Assembly: GCA_947385775.1 (NCBI GenBank)
Contig: CANDMI010000001.1
Span: 155,318-219,317, forward strand
Direction: 5' to 3'
Origin: an uncultured Eubacterium sp.
GTDB lineage: Bacteria > Bacillota > Clostridia > Lachnospirales > Lachnospiraceae
Length of the DNA: 64,000 nucleotides
Shown here: one piece after another, positions 26,666 through 35,420 of the stretch
How the letters are laid out: each line of letters opens with the position of its first letter
How positions within the stretch are numbered: the first letter of the stretch is position 1
Position numbers and translations under genes: made by a program
The notes under the pieces: generated by a model
Told to the model about the DNA's origin: nothing
Databases searched by the model: none
What the model saw: only the letters and a program-made list of their open reading frames with translations

Positions 26666-27376
26666 ATGAGCATGGCTTTAGAAAAAATGCAACCGGTAAA
26701 AAAAGAGCGGTTATGTGAGCAGATATACGAGGATTGCCTTGTAAAATCTGCTAAATTTCTGGAGTTATATGAAGCGTATTCAAATACGCTTGAAGGAAAT
26801 CTGCCAGATAGCTGTTACACAAACTTTCGAGACGCATTATTTCATTTTCGCAAGCTGGCATATTCTTCCGAAGAACGCGAACTGTATTGCCAGGAATTTG
26901 CCATCAAGGAGCATTTATCGCGCGCCCTTACGGATGCTGCGAGTTCTGTCATCGATGTTATCACATGGGTTGCGGAAAATATGCTAAGAGATGATCGCGT
27001 GTCAGATAAATGGAAGCCGCAAATACGCCTGATGCTGCACAACTTAAAAAATATTTTTTTGCGGAAACGCCTTGTTGGAATGATGATCTCTGGAGATGAA
27101 ATTAAGGTCGCCCACGAAGAAATCATAGAATCCCTGGATACGTTTTTAAGTTTTTCCGATGATAACTGCAAAGAAATTTTTGCGCACTATTCCTTCCAGT
27201 ACAACAGCCGCGCTATACTAGAAATCGAAAAAAACGCATACAAAAAAACCGCCCAGCTGCTATTGGCAGAACAAAAAATAACCGCCGAGGAAGTCGGACA
27301 TTTTTTCCCGGCTTTAGACAATGCGGAAATTGCAAAGATGCAAAAGCAAATATATGAAATCTTTTCAATCGAGTAG
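26666..27376 (+). CDS. Unknown helical protein, fourth gene of the MBL cassette
   Basis: A 236-residue soluble protein with mostly alpha-helical character and a regular alternation of charged and Leu/Phe residues (for example YEAYSNTLEGNLPDSCYTNF and VIDVITWVAENMLRDDRV). It has no motif I recognise. It begins 3 bases after the stop of the 59-residue ORF and lacks a strong ribosome site, suggesting translational coupling. A hairpin overlapping its stop codon closes the unit. Confidence 0.6.
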   Translation: MSMALEKMQPVKKERLCEQIYEDCLVKSAKFLELYEAYSNTLEGNLPDSCYTNFRDALFHFRKLAYSSEERELYCQEFAIKEHLSRALTDAASSVIDVITWVAENMLRDDRVSDKWKPQIRLMLHNLKNIFLRKRLVGMMISGDEIKVAHEEIIESLDTFLSFSDDNCKEIFAHYSFQYNSRAILEIEKNAYKKTAQLLLAEQKITAEEVGHFFPALDNAEIAKMQKQIYEIFSIE

Positions 27377-27400
27377 GGAAGATTCCTCTTCTCCTACTCG
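27370..27400 (+). terminator. Hairpin closing the MBL cassette
   Basis: CGAGTAGGGAAGA pairs with TCTTCTCCTACTCG with one bulge; the stem begins just before the last codon of the 236-residue gene. There is no U tract, so this may be a weak terminator or a stability hairpin between convergent genes. Confidence 0.45.
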
Positions 27401-27431
27401 TCGCGCATGGCGAGTAAGGAAATTTACAGCT

Positions 27432-28583
27432 TTACTGCCCCATCCCCATACAATCCAGCTCCCTCCCAGCCTTCCGGTACACCTCCGCCAGCGCTTTGGC
27501 CGCTTTGTCGGTATCCGGTATTGTCTGCGGGGACGCGTTTAATAATAAAATCTTAGCCATTACCCAGGACACATTTGTATCTATGATATACTGAGCATCC
27601 TCCGGCAAAACCTGCCCGAGGGAAAAATGGGCAAGGCTTCGCAGCGCCCTTTGAAAATGCGAGATCCATTCATTTAAGTTCCGGGAAAACGCAAGCAGCC
27701 CCGGGATTTCTCTTTGCCGCTCCTGCTGCGCGATATATAAAAGCTGCTCGATGATCGGAATCTCCCCTTTGACATCCGAAAGCTCCAGGCAGATATCCGG
27801 GCGCAGCTTTAAATATTCATAAAACATTTCTCTTGCTTCCTCAATTTGTCCAAGCTTTACAAGCTGGGTCATGGCAAGCTTAAATTCGGTCGTTTCCGCT
27901 TTTTCCGCAGTAATCCCTACATTGGCTTCATAAGCTTTTAAGCCGTTTTTATCGATCCATACTTTTAAAAGCTGCTCCGACAAAAAACCAAACACCCGTT
28001 GGTTATACAGATCATAACCTGACACATCGATCCTTTTTTGCACTTCAAATAATATGTCAAACAGCCATGCCGCATAAGAATCAAACAGCTGGCTTTGGCA
28101 TACCATAAGATTGCCATAATAATAACGGTCGCCCGCGATCGCCGCCTCAAAATACGGAGCGTATTCCGGGTATTTTTCCTTTAAAACCTCACCCGTTATC
28201 ATCAGATCCGCTACATTATGCGCTTCGCCATAGTATTCTTTGTAAGGCTTATCCGCATAGGCCAGATTGGAAACGATGATATCGTATTTTTGCAGGATTT
28301 CCTCATACTGCCGCCTGTCCAAAAGCTTCCTGTCCCGATCTAAAAAATAGCGCCTGTAATGGCAGACGCCGATTATGTCCGCATCCGTTACATTTTTCCA
28401 AACCCAGTACACCCCGGTGAGCTCCCCAAAGTTACAATTAAATCCAGAAATGGAGTCCCCCGTATCGTCGCCCAGATATCCGATATCCTGCGCGCACGCA
28501 CGTCCGACATGAAGCGGTATATAGACAGGCTCCGTTGGCGGAGTGAATTTTTTGTGTGCCATTGTAAAAATTTTAACGACCAT
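27432..28583 (-). CDS. DUF4422 glycosyltransferase
   Basis: A 383-residue protein. The N-terminus VVKIFTMAHKKF and the segments GDDTGDSISGFNCNFGELTG, YWVWKN and GVCHYRRYF are diagnostic of DUF4422 transferases used in exopolysaccharide and surface glycan synthesis. The last 110 residues are helical and TPR-like, which is not part of the usual domain. The start at 28583 was chosen because GAGGGG stands 5 bases upstream and the promoter at 28659-28687 lies between this ATG and an upstream in-frame ATG at 28757. Divergent from the CgeB-like gene at 28714. Confidence 0.8.
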   Translation of the reverse strand: MVVKIFTMAHKKFTPPTEPVYIPLHVGRACAQDIGYLGDDTGDSISGFNCNFGELTGVYWVWKNVTDADIIGVCHYRRYFLDRDRKLLDRRQYEEILQKYDIIVSNLAYADKPYKEYYGEAHNVADLMITGEVLKEKYPEYAPYFEAAIAGDRYYYGNLMVCQSQLFDSYAAWLFDILFEVQKRIDVSGYDLYNQRVFGFLSEQLLKVWIDKNGLKAYEANVGITAEKAETTEFKLAMTQLVKLGQIEEAREMFYEYLKLRPDICLELSDVKGEIPIIEQLLYIAQQERQREIPGLLAFSRNLNEWISHFQRALRSLAHFSLGQVLPEDAQYIIDTNVSWVMAKILLLNASPQTIPDTDKAAKALAEVYRKAGRELDCMGMGQ

Positions 28584-28658
28584 ATTTCCCCTCTGTTTTC
28601 CCTCGTATTCTTTGTAAATAACCCATAGACTTTCCTGTCGCGAAATGTTATGATTTAT

Positions 28659-28687
28659 AGTATACCGTGTTTGGACGGGCATTGCAA
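28659..28687 (-). promoter_or_regulatory. Sigma-A promoter of the DUF4422 gene
   Basis: TTGCAA, 17-base spacer, TATACT on the minus strand, about 75 bases before the start. It lies within the region between two divergent genes. Confidence 0.55.
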
Positions 28688-28713
28688 CAAAATATAAGGA
28701 CAGGCTGCATATT

Positions 28714-29895
28714 ATGAAATATATTATTTTTAAATCTGAAACAGATTCTTTAAACACCTTTGCCCATCTGATCGCGGATGGGCTGATCCAGGCAGGCCGG
28801 AAGGTCTTACTGGCGGATATGCGGGCGGAAGATCACGCCCGTAACGAGGTGATGGCGTTTACAGAGCCGGGAAACACCGTCGCGTTTTTTTTAAACCATA
28901 CCGGGCTGAACCTGCTTACAAAAGAGCGGGACAGCATTTGGAATACATTAAATGTAGACTGTTATGATTTCATCGTCGACCATCCGATGTATTACCACCC
29001 GGCCCTGATCTTTCCAATCCGCCGCCTGACGTTTCTTTGTGTGGATTTAAACCATATAAAATTCATCCGACGGTTTTACCCGAAAGTAAAATGCGCGTTT
29101 TTTCCTCATGCGGGAATTGTGGCAGACCAGCCGGCGATCCCATTTGAAGAGCGCTCCATGGATATCCTGTTTACCGGAGCCTATTTAATTGACGACAGCG
29201 TGGAATTTCATACCCAGGGACTTGGCGGCGGGCTGGCGCAGGTTTGGCGCGAATGCTTTGAAATGCTGAAAAAACACACGCATTACACTTTGGAACAGGC
29301 GGTGGAAACCTGTTTTTGCGAAAAAGGCATCCAGCTGCCGCAGGACGACCTGCGCGACACCGTGCGCCTGTTTCGCGATATGGACGGCATGATCAGAAGC
29401 TATGCGCGCTCAAACGTTGTAAAGATCCTGGCGGATCATGACATCAAACTGCATGTGTACGGAGAAGGCTGGGAACGCTTAGACTGCAAGCAGGAAAACC
29501 TTACCGTGCACAGCCGTATCCCATTTGATGAAACGATCCCGCTAATGGCGGACGCGAAGATCGTATTAAACGTCATGCCCTGGTTTAAAGCCGGCATACA
29601 CGACCGGGTTTTCAGCGCGATGCTCAACCAGAGCGTATGCCTGACTGACAGCAGCGAATATATGGCGCGGTTTCTAGAAGACGGCAAAAACGCCATTTTA
29701 TTTTCTTTAGACCAGTTAAAAGAGCTGCCGGAGAAATTAAAGCATTATTTGCAGCGTCCGCAATTGTTAAAAGAAATCGCCGCCTGTGGGTACAAATATG
29801 CAAAGGAAACGCAAACCTGGCAGGCGCGAGCGCAGCTTTTGATTGAAATCGCAGAGCATGGCGAAGCAAATGCGAAGGAAGGCATTTTGTCATGA
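28714..29895 (+). CDS. CgeB-type glycosyltransferase, paralogue of the gene at 47104
   Basis: A 393-residue GT-B-like protein. The second half contains LHVYGEGWE, DAKIVLNVMPWFKAGIHDRV, FSAMLNQSVCLTDSSEY and DGKNAILFSLDQLKELP, which line up with DAKISLNVMPWFKAGTHERL and its surroundings in the protein encoded at 47104-48291. It starts a tight plus-strand unit of five transferases; its stop overlaps the next ATG by 4 bases. Likely a cytosolic glycosyltransferase acting on flagellin or another surface protein, by analogy with CgeB/maf-type loci; the acceptor is unproven. Confidence 0.75.
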   Translation: MKYIIFKSETDSLNTFAHLIADGLIQAGRKVLLADMRAEDHARNEVMAFTEPGNTVAFFLNHTGLNLLTKERDSIWNTLNVDCYDFIVDHPMYYHPALIFPIRRLTFLCVDLNHIKFIRRFYPKVKCAFFPHAGIVADQPAIPFEERSMDILFTGAYLIDDSVEFHTQGLGGGLAQVWRECFEMLKKHTHYTLEQAVETCFCEKGIQLPQDDLRDTVRLFRDMDGMIRSYARSNVVKILADHDIKLHVYGEGWERLDCKQENLTVHSRIPFDETIPLMADAKIVLNVMPWFKAGIHDRVFSAMLNQSVCLTDSSEYMARFLEDGKNAILFSLDQLKELPEKLKHYLQRPQLLKEIAACGYKYAKETQTWQARAQLLIEIAEHGEANAKEGILS

Positions 29896-31079
29896 GGGCG
29901 CTCTTTTACCGTTATGGGAGCATTTGCGAGCCGTTTGCGCTGTCCGCGTTTGCGGCGCTTGGGGTGGAGGTTTCAGAGATTTCGCTGGAAGTGGAAAACA
30001 AACGCTGTAAGCCAAGCGAGGTTATTAAAAAGCTAAGCGAAGCTTTTTACGGGGCGCATTACGACCTGGTTTTTTCCATTAATTTTTTTCCAACGGTGTC
30101 CGACGTATGCAATATCTTCCATATCCCCTACGCCGGATGGACTGTAGATTCCCCTGTATTGGAGCTATACAGCCGCTCTGGCGCCAATGCCTGCAATTAT
30201 ATCTTTGTCTTTGACAAATGCCAGTATCAGGAATTTGCGCCCATGTATCCCGGGCATGTATTTCATCTGCCGTTGGCATGCGACCCGGATTTTATGCAGG
30301 ATGTCATAAAAAGAGCGGACGAAGCGGAAAAAGACGGACGCTTTTTCGCGGACGTCTCTTTTGTAGGTTCCCTTTATACAGAAAAATGCGCCTTTGACCG
30401 GCTGCAAAACGCGCCGGAGCATCTGACCGGGTATTTGGACGGTCTGATTCAGGCACAATTAAAATTAAACGGGTATTACCTGGCTGACGAGCTTTTAAAC
30501 GAGCCGCTTGTAAGTGCGTTTAAGGAACATATGCCTGATTTTTACGCTCCAATGGATGCGCCGCAATTAACGGACGCCGCGATCATTTCGCAATACTATA
30601 TCGGCAATAAACTGACTGCTGTGGAGCGACAACGGCTCGTAAAGCTTGTCGCGGCGCATTTTCCGCTTACAATGTATACCGCAAGCGACACCAGTGGGAT
30701 TCCAGGCGTGAAAAACAAAGGGCTTGCAAAGACGCTGACGCAGATGCCGCTTATTTTCCATGACAGCACAATCAATTTGAATATGACCTCTAAGGCGATC
30801 CGCTCCGGCATCCCTTTGCGGGTTTGGGACATTTTAAGCTGCGGCGGCTTTGTCCTGACAAATTATCAGGCGGAGCTTACGGATTTCTTTACGCCGGGCG
30901 AAACGTTGGATGTATTCACAAACGAGCAGGATTTAATCGAAAAATGCGCCTACTATCTGGAGCATCCCACACGGGCAAAAGAAATCGCCGAAGCCGGACT
31001 TTCGCTTGTGCGTGAACGCCACACCTACCGTCACCGGATAGAGCATATGTTAAACGTCATTTTCCATTCGCGCGTATAA
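29892..31079 (+). CDS. DUF3880/CgeB-type glycosyltransferase
   Basis: A 395-residue protein with a DUF3880-like N-terminal half (YDLVFSINFFPTVSDVC, YIFVFDKCQYQEF) and a CgeB-like C-terminal half (STINLNMTSKAIRSGIPLRV, ILSCGGFVLTNYQAEL). The same blocks recur in the gene at 32190, so the two are paralogues. Its ATG overlaps the previous stop. Probably transfers sugars to a surface acceptor in the same pathway as its neighbours. Confidence 0.75.
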   Translation: MRALFYRYGSICEPFALSAFAALGVEVSEISLEVENKRCKPSEVIKKLSEAFYGAHYDLVFSINFFPTVSDVCNIFHIPYAGWTVDSPVLELYSRSGANACNYIFVFDKCQYQEFAPMYPGHVFHLPLACDPDFMQDVIKRADEAEKDGRFFADVSFVGSLYTEKCAFDRLQNAPEHLTGYLDGLIQAQLKLNGYYLADELLNEPLVSAFKEHMPDFYAPMDAPQLTDAAIISQYYIGNKLTAVERQRLVKLVAAHFPLTMYTASDTSGIPGVKNKGLAKTLTQMPLIFHDSTINLNMTSKAIRSGIPLRVWDILSCGGFVLTNYQAELTDFFTPGETLDVFTNEQDLIEKCAYYLEHPTRAKEIAEAGLSLVRERHTYRHRIEHMLNVIFHSRV

Positions 31080-31102
31080 GGATTTTCAGAAAGGGATTAT
31101 TT

Positions 31103-32155
31103 ATGAAAAAAATCAGCATTATCATTCCCTGTTACAATGTGGAGCGATACATTGACCAATGCGTCTTATCTTTAGTTAACCAGACGATCGGCGTTGACAG
31201 CCTGGAAATCATCGCGGTCAATGACGCTTCCACAGACTGCACGTTAGATCATCTGCTTGCATTGGAGCAAGCCCACCCACAGTCCATTATGGTCATAAAC
31301 TGCGAACAAAACGGCAAGCAGGGCAGGGCGCGCAATATCGGACTTGGCTATGCAACCGCAGATTTTGTAAGCTTTGTGGACGCGGACGACTGGCTGGAGC
31401 TCTCCGCTTATGAAAAAATGTATAAAAAAGCGAAAAAATACAATTGCGACGCGGTCGCCGCCGGATACAAAACAGAAACAAGCCGCACTTCCTCTCCTAT
31501 GGGGCCAAACGGAAAAAGCGACCAGTATTACATTATAGAAACGGATACGGAGCGCGGCGGCTTTGTCGGCGTTGATTTTGGCGTTGGCTTTGCGGGAAAT
31601 CTGTACCGCAAATCCATGCTGACAGATAACCAGATTTATTTCCCGGAAGGGTATTATTATGAGGACGATTACTGGTATGTGCTTTCCATGCACTATATCA
31701 AAAGCGCCTATATTATCGGGGAGGATTTTTACCATTATTACGAGCATCCGGATTCTACGATACATAAAAGAAATTCCCTGCACCAGCTGGACCGCGCCTA
31801 TGTGGAAAAGCTGAAATTGGAGGAGCTAGTAAAACGCGGCATTTTTGAACGTTTTCCAACGCTATATGAGCATGAATTTATCCGCAGACATTATATGGAT
31901 ATGCTCTATGTGCTGTTTACGCAATTTGACCAGTGCGATTGCGATTATGCCCGCGCGCTGCACGACGAAACTTACCATATCTTTCCAGGCTACCGGAACA
32001 ACCCATTTATCATGCGCATCTTAAATGGAAAAGGAGGGGCTTATATGAAAGAAGTGTATGAAGCCCTGGATCAAGAGTTTACGGACGAACAGATCTCTCG
32101 TTTAAAGCAAATGTGCCTTACGGACTCCGGGGATTGGATGCAGATACGCATTTAA
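31103..32155 (+). CDS. Glycosyltransferase family 2
   Basis: A 350-residue GT-A transferase. The N-terminus KISIIIPCYNVERYIDQCV, then VNDASTDCT, and the metal-binding SFVDADDWLE give a clear GT2 catalytic domain over residues 1-210, followed by a C-terminal helical region. Cytosolic, no membrane segment. Ribosome site AAAGGGA. Co-directional with the CgeB/DUF3880 genes on both sides. Sugar and acceptor unknown. Confidence 0.85.
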   Translation: MKKISIIIPCYNVERYIDQCVLSLVNQTIGVDSLEIIAVNDASTDCTLDHLLALEQAHPQSIMVINCEQNGKQGRARNIGLGYATADFVSFVDADDWLELSAYEKMYKKAKKYNCDAVAAGYKTETSRTSSPMGPNGKSDQYYIIETDTERGGFVGVDFGVGFAGNLYRKSMLTDNQIYFPEGYYYEDDYWYVLSMHYIKSAYIIGEDFYHYYEHPDSTIHKRNSLHQLDRAYVEKLKLEELVKRGIFERFPTLYEHEFIRRHYMDMLYVLFTQFDQCDCDYARALHDETYHIFPGYRNNPFIMRILNGKGGAYMKEVYEALDQEFTDEQISRLKQMCLTDSGDWMQIRI

Positions 32156-32189
32156 TGGCAAAAAAATTTGAAAAAGAAAGGATACCGGC

Positions 32190-33353
32190 ATGAACATTAT
32201 CTTTTTGGACTGGCCCTGTTTTTGCAAAGAGGACTCCGTTGCGGCTTTGAAATCTCTTGGGCATTCTGTGTCTTTTTTTTCGCACCCGGAATACGACCTT
32301 CGAAAGTCCGAAGCCTTTGACCAAGCTTTCGACCAGTTTTGCGCGTCCAAAGCCTACGACCTTGTTTTTTCTTACAATTTTTATCCGCTGGTATCGGAAG
32401 GATGCAAGCGTTGTGGATTAAACTATATTTCTATTGTATACGACGCTCCGCACGTGTCGCTTTATTCCTATACGATTGTATATCCATGCAATTACGTCTT
32501 TTTATTCGACCAGACCCAATACCAGGAATTGTCCGCTATGGGGATTACGACGGTGCATTACCTGCCATTGGCGGCAAACGCCGGGCGCATCGAAATGCTG
32601 CTTTCCCGCCCGCATAATGTAAAGCGCTACCAGTCCGATATCTCTTTCGTAGGCTCGCTTTATAACGAAGACCACAATTTATTCGACCGCCTAAGCGGGC
32701 TTTCCGATTACGCAAAAGGATACCTGGAAGCCATTATGGAAGCGCAGCTAAAGGTATATGGCTACTATTTTATTGAAGAAGTCCTGACAAAAAGGATTTT
32801 AGACGAAATGAAGGCATCTATGCCTTACCATGCGGGCTTTACCGGGATACAGACCGACGAATATATTTACGGCAATTATTTTATTGGCAGAAAGCTGACC
32901 GAAATGGACCGTATCCGCACCCTGACCTCCGTAGCAAGCCGCCACCCGCTAAGGCTTTATACCTTAAACCGCTCCTATCAGGCGCCTGGCATTGAAAACA
33001 TGGGCACGGTGGATTATGATATGGAAATGCCTTATGTTTTCCACTACAGCAAAATCAATTTAAACATTACGTTAAAAAGCATAAAATCAGGCATTCCGCT
33101 GCGGGCGATCGACATTATGGCGGCTGGCGGCTTTTTGCTTACAAATTTCCAGGCTGATTTTTTGGAGCATTTTATCCCGGACGAGGACTTTGTATACTAC
33201 GAAGATTTGGACGACCTGAATCAAAAAATCCAGTATTACCTTACGCACGACGAAAAAAGGGAGCGGATCGCCAAAAACGGGCAGGAAAAAATCCGCCAGT
33301 TCCATAGTTTCGAATCACATTTTAAGCAAATATTGGATTCTATATATAGTTAA
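32190..33353 (+). CDS. DUF3880/CgeB-type glycosyltransferase, paralogue of the gene at 29892
   Basis: A 387-residue protein with YDLVFSYNFYPLVSEGC, YVFLFDQTQYQELS, SFVGSLYNEDHNLFDRL and KINLNITLKSIKSGIPLRA. Each of these matches a block at the same place in the 29892-31079 protein. The pair is therefore a duplication that has diverged well. Ribosome site GAAAGGA. Followed by a gap with short repeats and then another GT2 gene. Confidence 0.75.
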   Translation: MNIIFLDWPCFCKEDSVAALKSLGHSVSFFSHPEYDLRKSEAFDQAFDQFCASKAYDLVFSYNFYPLVSEGCKRCGLNYISIVYDAPHVSLYSYTIVYPCNYVFLFDQTQYQELSAMGITTVHYLPLAANAGRIEMLLSRPHNVKRYQSDISFVGSLYNEDHNLFDRLSGLSDYAKGYLEAIMEAQLKVYGYYFIEEVLTKRILDEMKASMPYHAGFTGIQTDEYIYGNYFIGRKLTEMDRIRTLTSVASRHPLRLYTLNRSYQAPGIENMGTVDYDMEMPYVFHYSKINLNITLKSIKSGIPLRAIDIMAAGGFLLTNFQADFLEHFIPDEDFVYYEDLDDLNQKIQYYLTHDEKRERIAKNGQEKIRQFHSFESHFKQILDSIYS

Positions 33354-33381
33354 TGATAAGTTTGATTTCCATAAATTGGAG

Positions 33382-33442
33382 TTCAATGAATTTCATTTCA
33401 TTGAATCGGATATTTTATTGAATCGGACTTTATTGAATCGGA
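33382..33442 (+). repeat. Short inverted and direct repeats before the last GT2 gene
   Basis: TTCAATGAA / TTCATTGAA form a hairpin (33382-33405). ATTGAATCGGA then occurs three times, at 33400, 33417 and 33432. The last copy ends just before the AAAGGAG of the gene at 33461. Confidence 0.6.
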
Positions 33443-33460
33443 CTTGAAAGGAGTATTTCT

Positions 33461-34417
33461 ATGGCTGCAAAGGTTTCGGTCATTGTGCCAGTCTATAACG
33501 CGCAAAATACATTATCCGCCTGTCTTGGCAACCTTGTCCATCAGACATTGGCGGATATGGAATTTATCCTTGTAAACGACGCTTCCACCGATCACAGCAT
33601 GGATATCCTGCTTGACTGTGAACGGGCGTTTCCAGATAAAGTCATGCTCGTGAACCTGGAGCGTAACTGCGGGCCAGGAGGCGCAAGAAACGCGGGCTTA
33701 TGCTATGCATCTGGCGAATATATCGGTTTTGTGGACAGTGACGACATACCGGATACCGAGATGTATGAAAAGCTGTACAAATTGGCTGTTTCCGGCGATT
33801 ATGACATGGTAGACGGCGCATATTACAACGAAAACACCGATACGCTGATCCTGCAAACCGCAGACAACTGCCGCGGCGTATTAGACAATGAAAAACGGCG
33901 GGAGCTGATCGCCGGAGGCGGTTATTTATGGAGCCGGCTGATCCGCAGGGAGCTTTTTGACCATCTTCATTTCCGGGAAAATACAATCTTAGAGGATATG
34001 GAGACGCTGATGCTTTTATTTATGCGCGCAAAAAGTTTAGGGACGACCAGGGAATTTGTCTATAAATACTGCGCCGCAAAAGGCTCCGCTTCAAAGCTTA
34101 CCGACCCGGCGCGCTATCAAAAAGCCATTACGGACGCTATGCGCGCGATCGCCGCCACCCTGTTTCCTCTGGATGACTACAGCGGGGTGCAGACTGCCGT
34201 GGAATATTCCATACTGCATCTGTATCTTTGCGGCATTGTCAACGCCATGCACCCAGACCATGCGCTTCCTGCGATGGTACAACAGGCGTATCTGTCGGAG
34301 TTAAAGGAGCTTCGCCGTGAATATGTGAAGCTTTCTTATGAGGATATCCCTTATGTTGGGAAAAAATTTTCGGAAAATGATCTGGAGATCATTCGAAAAA
34401 TTGACTGTGAAATTTAA
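33461..34417 (+). CDS. Glycosyltransferase family 2
   Basis: A 318-residue GT2 enzyme: KVSVIVPVYNAQNTLSACL, VNDASTDHS and GFVDSDDIPD give the nucleotide- and metal-binding parts, and GGYLWSRLIRRELF and ENTILEDMETLML belong to the acceptor half. Last gene of the plus-strand glycan unit. It ends 9 bases before the bidirectional terminator shared with the flagellin gene, which places the glycan unit directly against hag. Confidence 0.85.
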   Translation: MAAKVSVIVPVYNAQNTLSACLGNLVHQTLADMEFILVNDASTDHSMDILLDCERAFPDKVMLVNLERNCGPGGARNAGLCYASGEYIGFVDSDDIPDTEMYEKLYKLAVSGDYDMVDGAYYNENTDTLILQTADNCRGVLDNEKRRELIAGGGYLWSRLIRRELFDHLHFRENTILEDMETLMLLFMRAKSLGTTREFVYKYCAAKGSASKLTDPARYQKAITDAMRAIAATLFPLDDYSGVQTAVEYSILHLYLCGIVNAMHPDHALPAMVQQAYLSELKELRREYVKLSYEDIPYVGKKFSENDLEIIRKIDCEI

Positions 34418-34426
34418 TACGCATAC

Positions 34427-34458
34427 AAAAAAGAATTGCCCGCAGGCAATTCTTTTTT
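34427..34458. terminator. Bidirectional terminator between the GT2 gene and the flagellin gene
   Basis: AAAAAAGAATTGCC, loop CGCA, GGCAATTCTTTTTT. The A tract and T tract at the two ends allow termination from both convergent genes. Confidence 0.9.
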
Positions 34459-34474
34459 ATGGTAAGTATCTTGA

Positions 34475-35287
34475 TTACTGAAGCAATGATAATACGCCCT
34501 GTGTAGACTGGTTAGCCTGTGCAAGCATTGACTGGCCTGCCTGTGCAAGAATGTTGTTCTTGCTGTATTCAACCATTTCATCAGCCATATCTGTATCACG
34601 CAGACGGGATTCAGCTGCCTGTGTATTCTCAGATACGTTGTCTAAGTTCGCAATTGTATGCTCTAACCTGTTCTGTAATGCGCCCAATGTAGATCTCATC
34701 TGAGATACAGAGTTGATCGCTTTCTGGATCTTTGTCATAGCGGAGCCAGCGGATGTATAGCTGGAAACCTTCAAGCCAGAAACGCCGAGTGTGCTTGCAT
34801 TCATGTTCGTGATAGAGATAGAAATGTACTGTCCCTCAAGCGAACCAACCTGCAACTTCTTGCCTGTGAAAGTACCATCTAACAGGTTCATTGTATTGAA
34901 CTGTGTGGTAGAACGGATTCTGTCAATTTCTGATCTCAGCTGATTAATCTCAGACTGGATAGCGTCCCTATCAAGCGTTGTATTGGTATCGTTCGCTGCC
35001 TGTGTAGCCAGCTCGTTCATACGCTGTAAGATAGAATGAGTCTCATTTAACGCACCTTCAGCAACCTGGATTAAGGAAACGCCGTCCTGTGCGTTTGTAG
35101 AAGCTTTGTTCAAGCCTCTGATCTGGCTTCTCATCTTTTCAGAAATTGTTAAGCCTGCTGCATCATCGCCTGCACGGTTAATCTTATAACCAGAAGATAA
35201 CTTTTCAGAAGATTTTGCCTGTCCGTCCGCTGTAATGCCTAACTGTCTGTTTGCATTCATTGCTGTGAGATTGTGTTGTACTACCAT
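34475..35287 (-). CDS. hag: Flagellin
   Basis: Filament subunit of 270 residues, the compact D0/D1 type without a large variable domain. N-terminal VVQHNLTAMNANRQLG and C-terminal AQANQSTQGVLSLLQ are classic. The D1 helix LQRMNELATQAANDT is at residues 87-101. The start at 35287 was chosen because AAGGAGG lies just before it. Expressed from a clear sigma-28 promoter through a leader of about 125 bases with a CsrA-like hairpin. Ser/Thr residues around 163-186 are the obvious candidates for O-glycosylation by the surrounding transferases, but this is not shown by sequence. Confidence 0.95.
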   Translation of the reverse strand: MVVQHNLTAMNANRQLGITADGQAKSSEKLSSGYKINRAGDDAAGLTISEKMRSQIRGLNKASTNAQDGVSLIQVAEGALNETHSILQRMNELATQAANDTNTTLDRDAIQSEINQLRSEIDRIRSTTQFNTMNLLDGTFTGKKLQVGSLEGQYISISITNMNASTLGVSGLKVSSYTSAGSAMTKIQKAINSVSQMRSTLGALQNRLEHTIANLDNVSENTQAAESRLRDTDMADEMVEYSKNNILAQAGQSMLAQANQSTQGVLSLLQ

Positions 35288-35293
35288 AATGAT

Positions 35294-35328
35294 TTCCTCC
35301 TTGAATTTATTGCAGCTTCCCTGCTGCA
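35294..35328 (-). promoter_or_regulatory. CsrA-type binding sites in the flagellin leader
   Basis: On the minus strand, stem GCAGC / GCTGC presents AGGGAA in its 6-base loop (35313-35328). A second GGA lies in the ribosome site AAGGAGGAA (35294-35303). One looped GGA plus one over the Shine-Dalgarno is the arrangement known for Bacillus hag repression by CsrA; csrA and fliW are 4 kb away. Confidence 0.65.
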
Positions 35329-35420
35329 TCTACTTTTTAATAATACGCGTCTGCCTCTGGCCGTACGCACCATCCGGCATCCACTACCAAGTAACAATTG
35401 TTATCTTGTACTTATTATAT

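Noticed and set aside
33400-33442. Sigma-28-like box in the ATCGGA repeats
   Set aside because: The repeats contain ATCGGA but lack GCCGATAT with a TAAA-type element 15 bases away on either strand.
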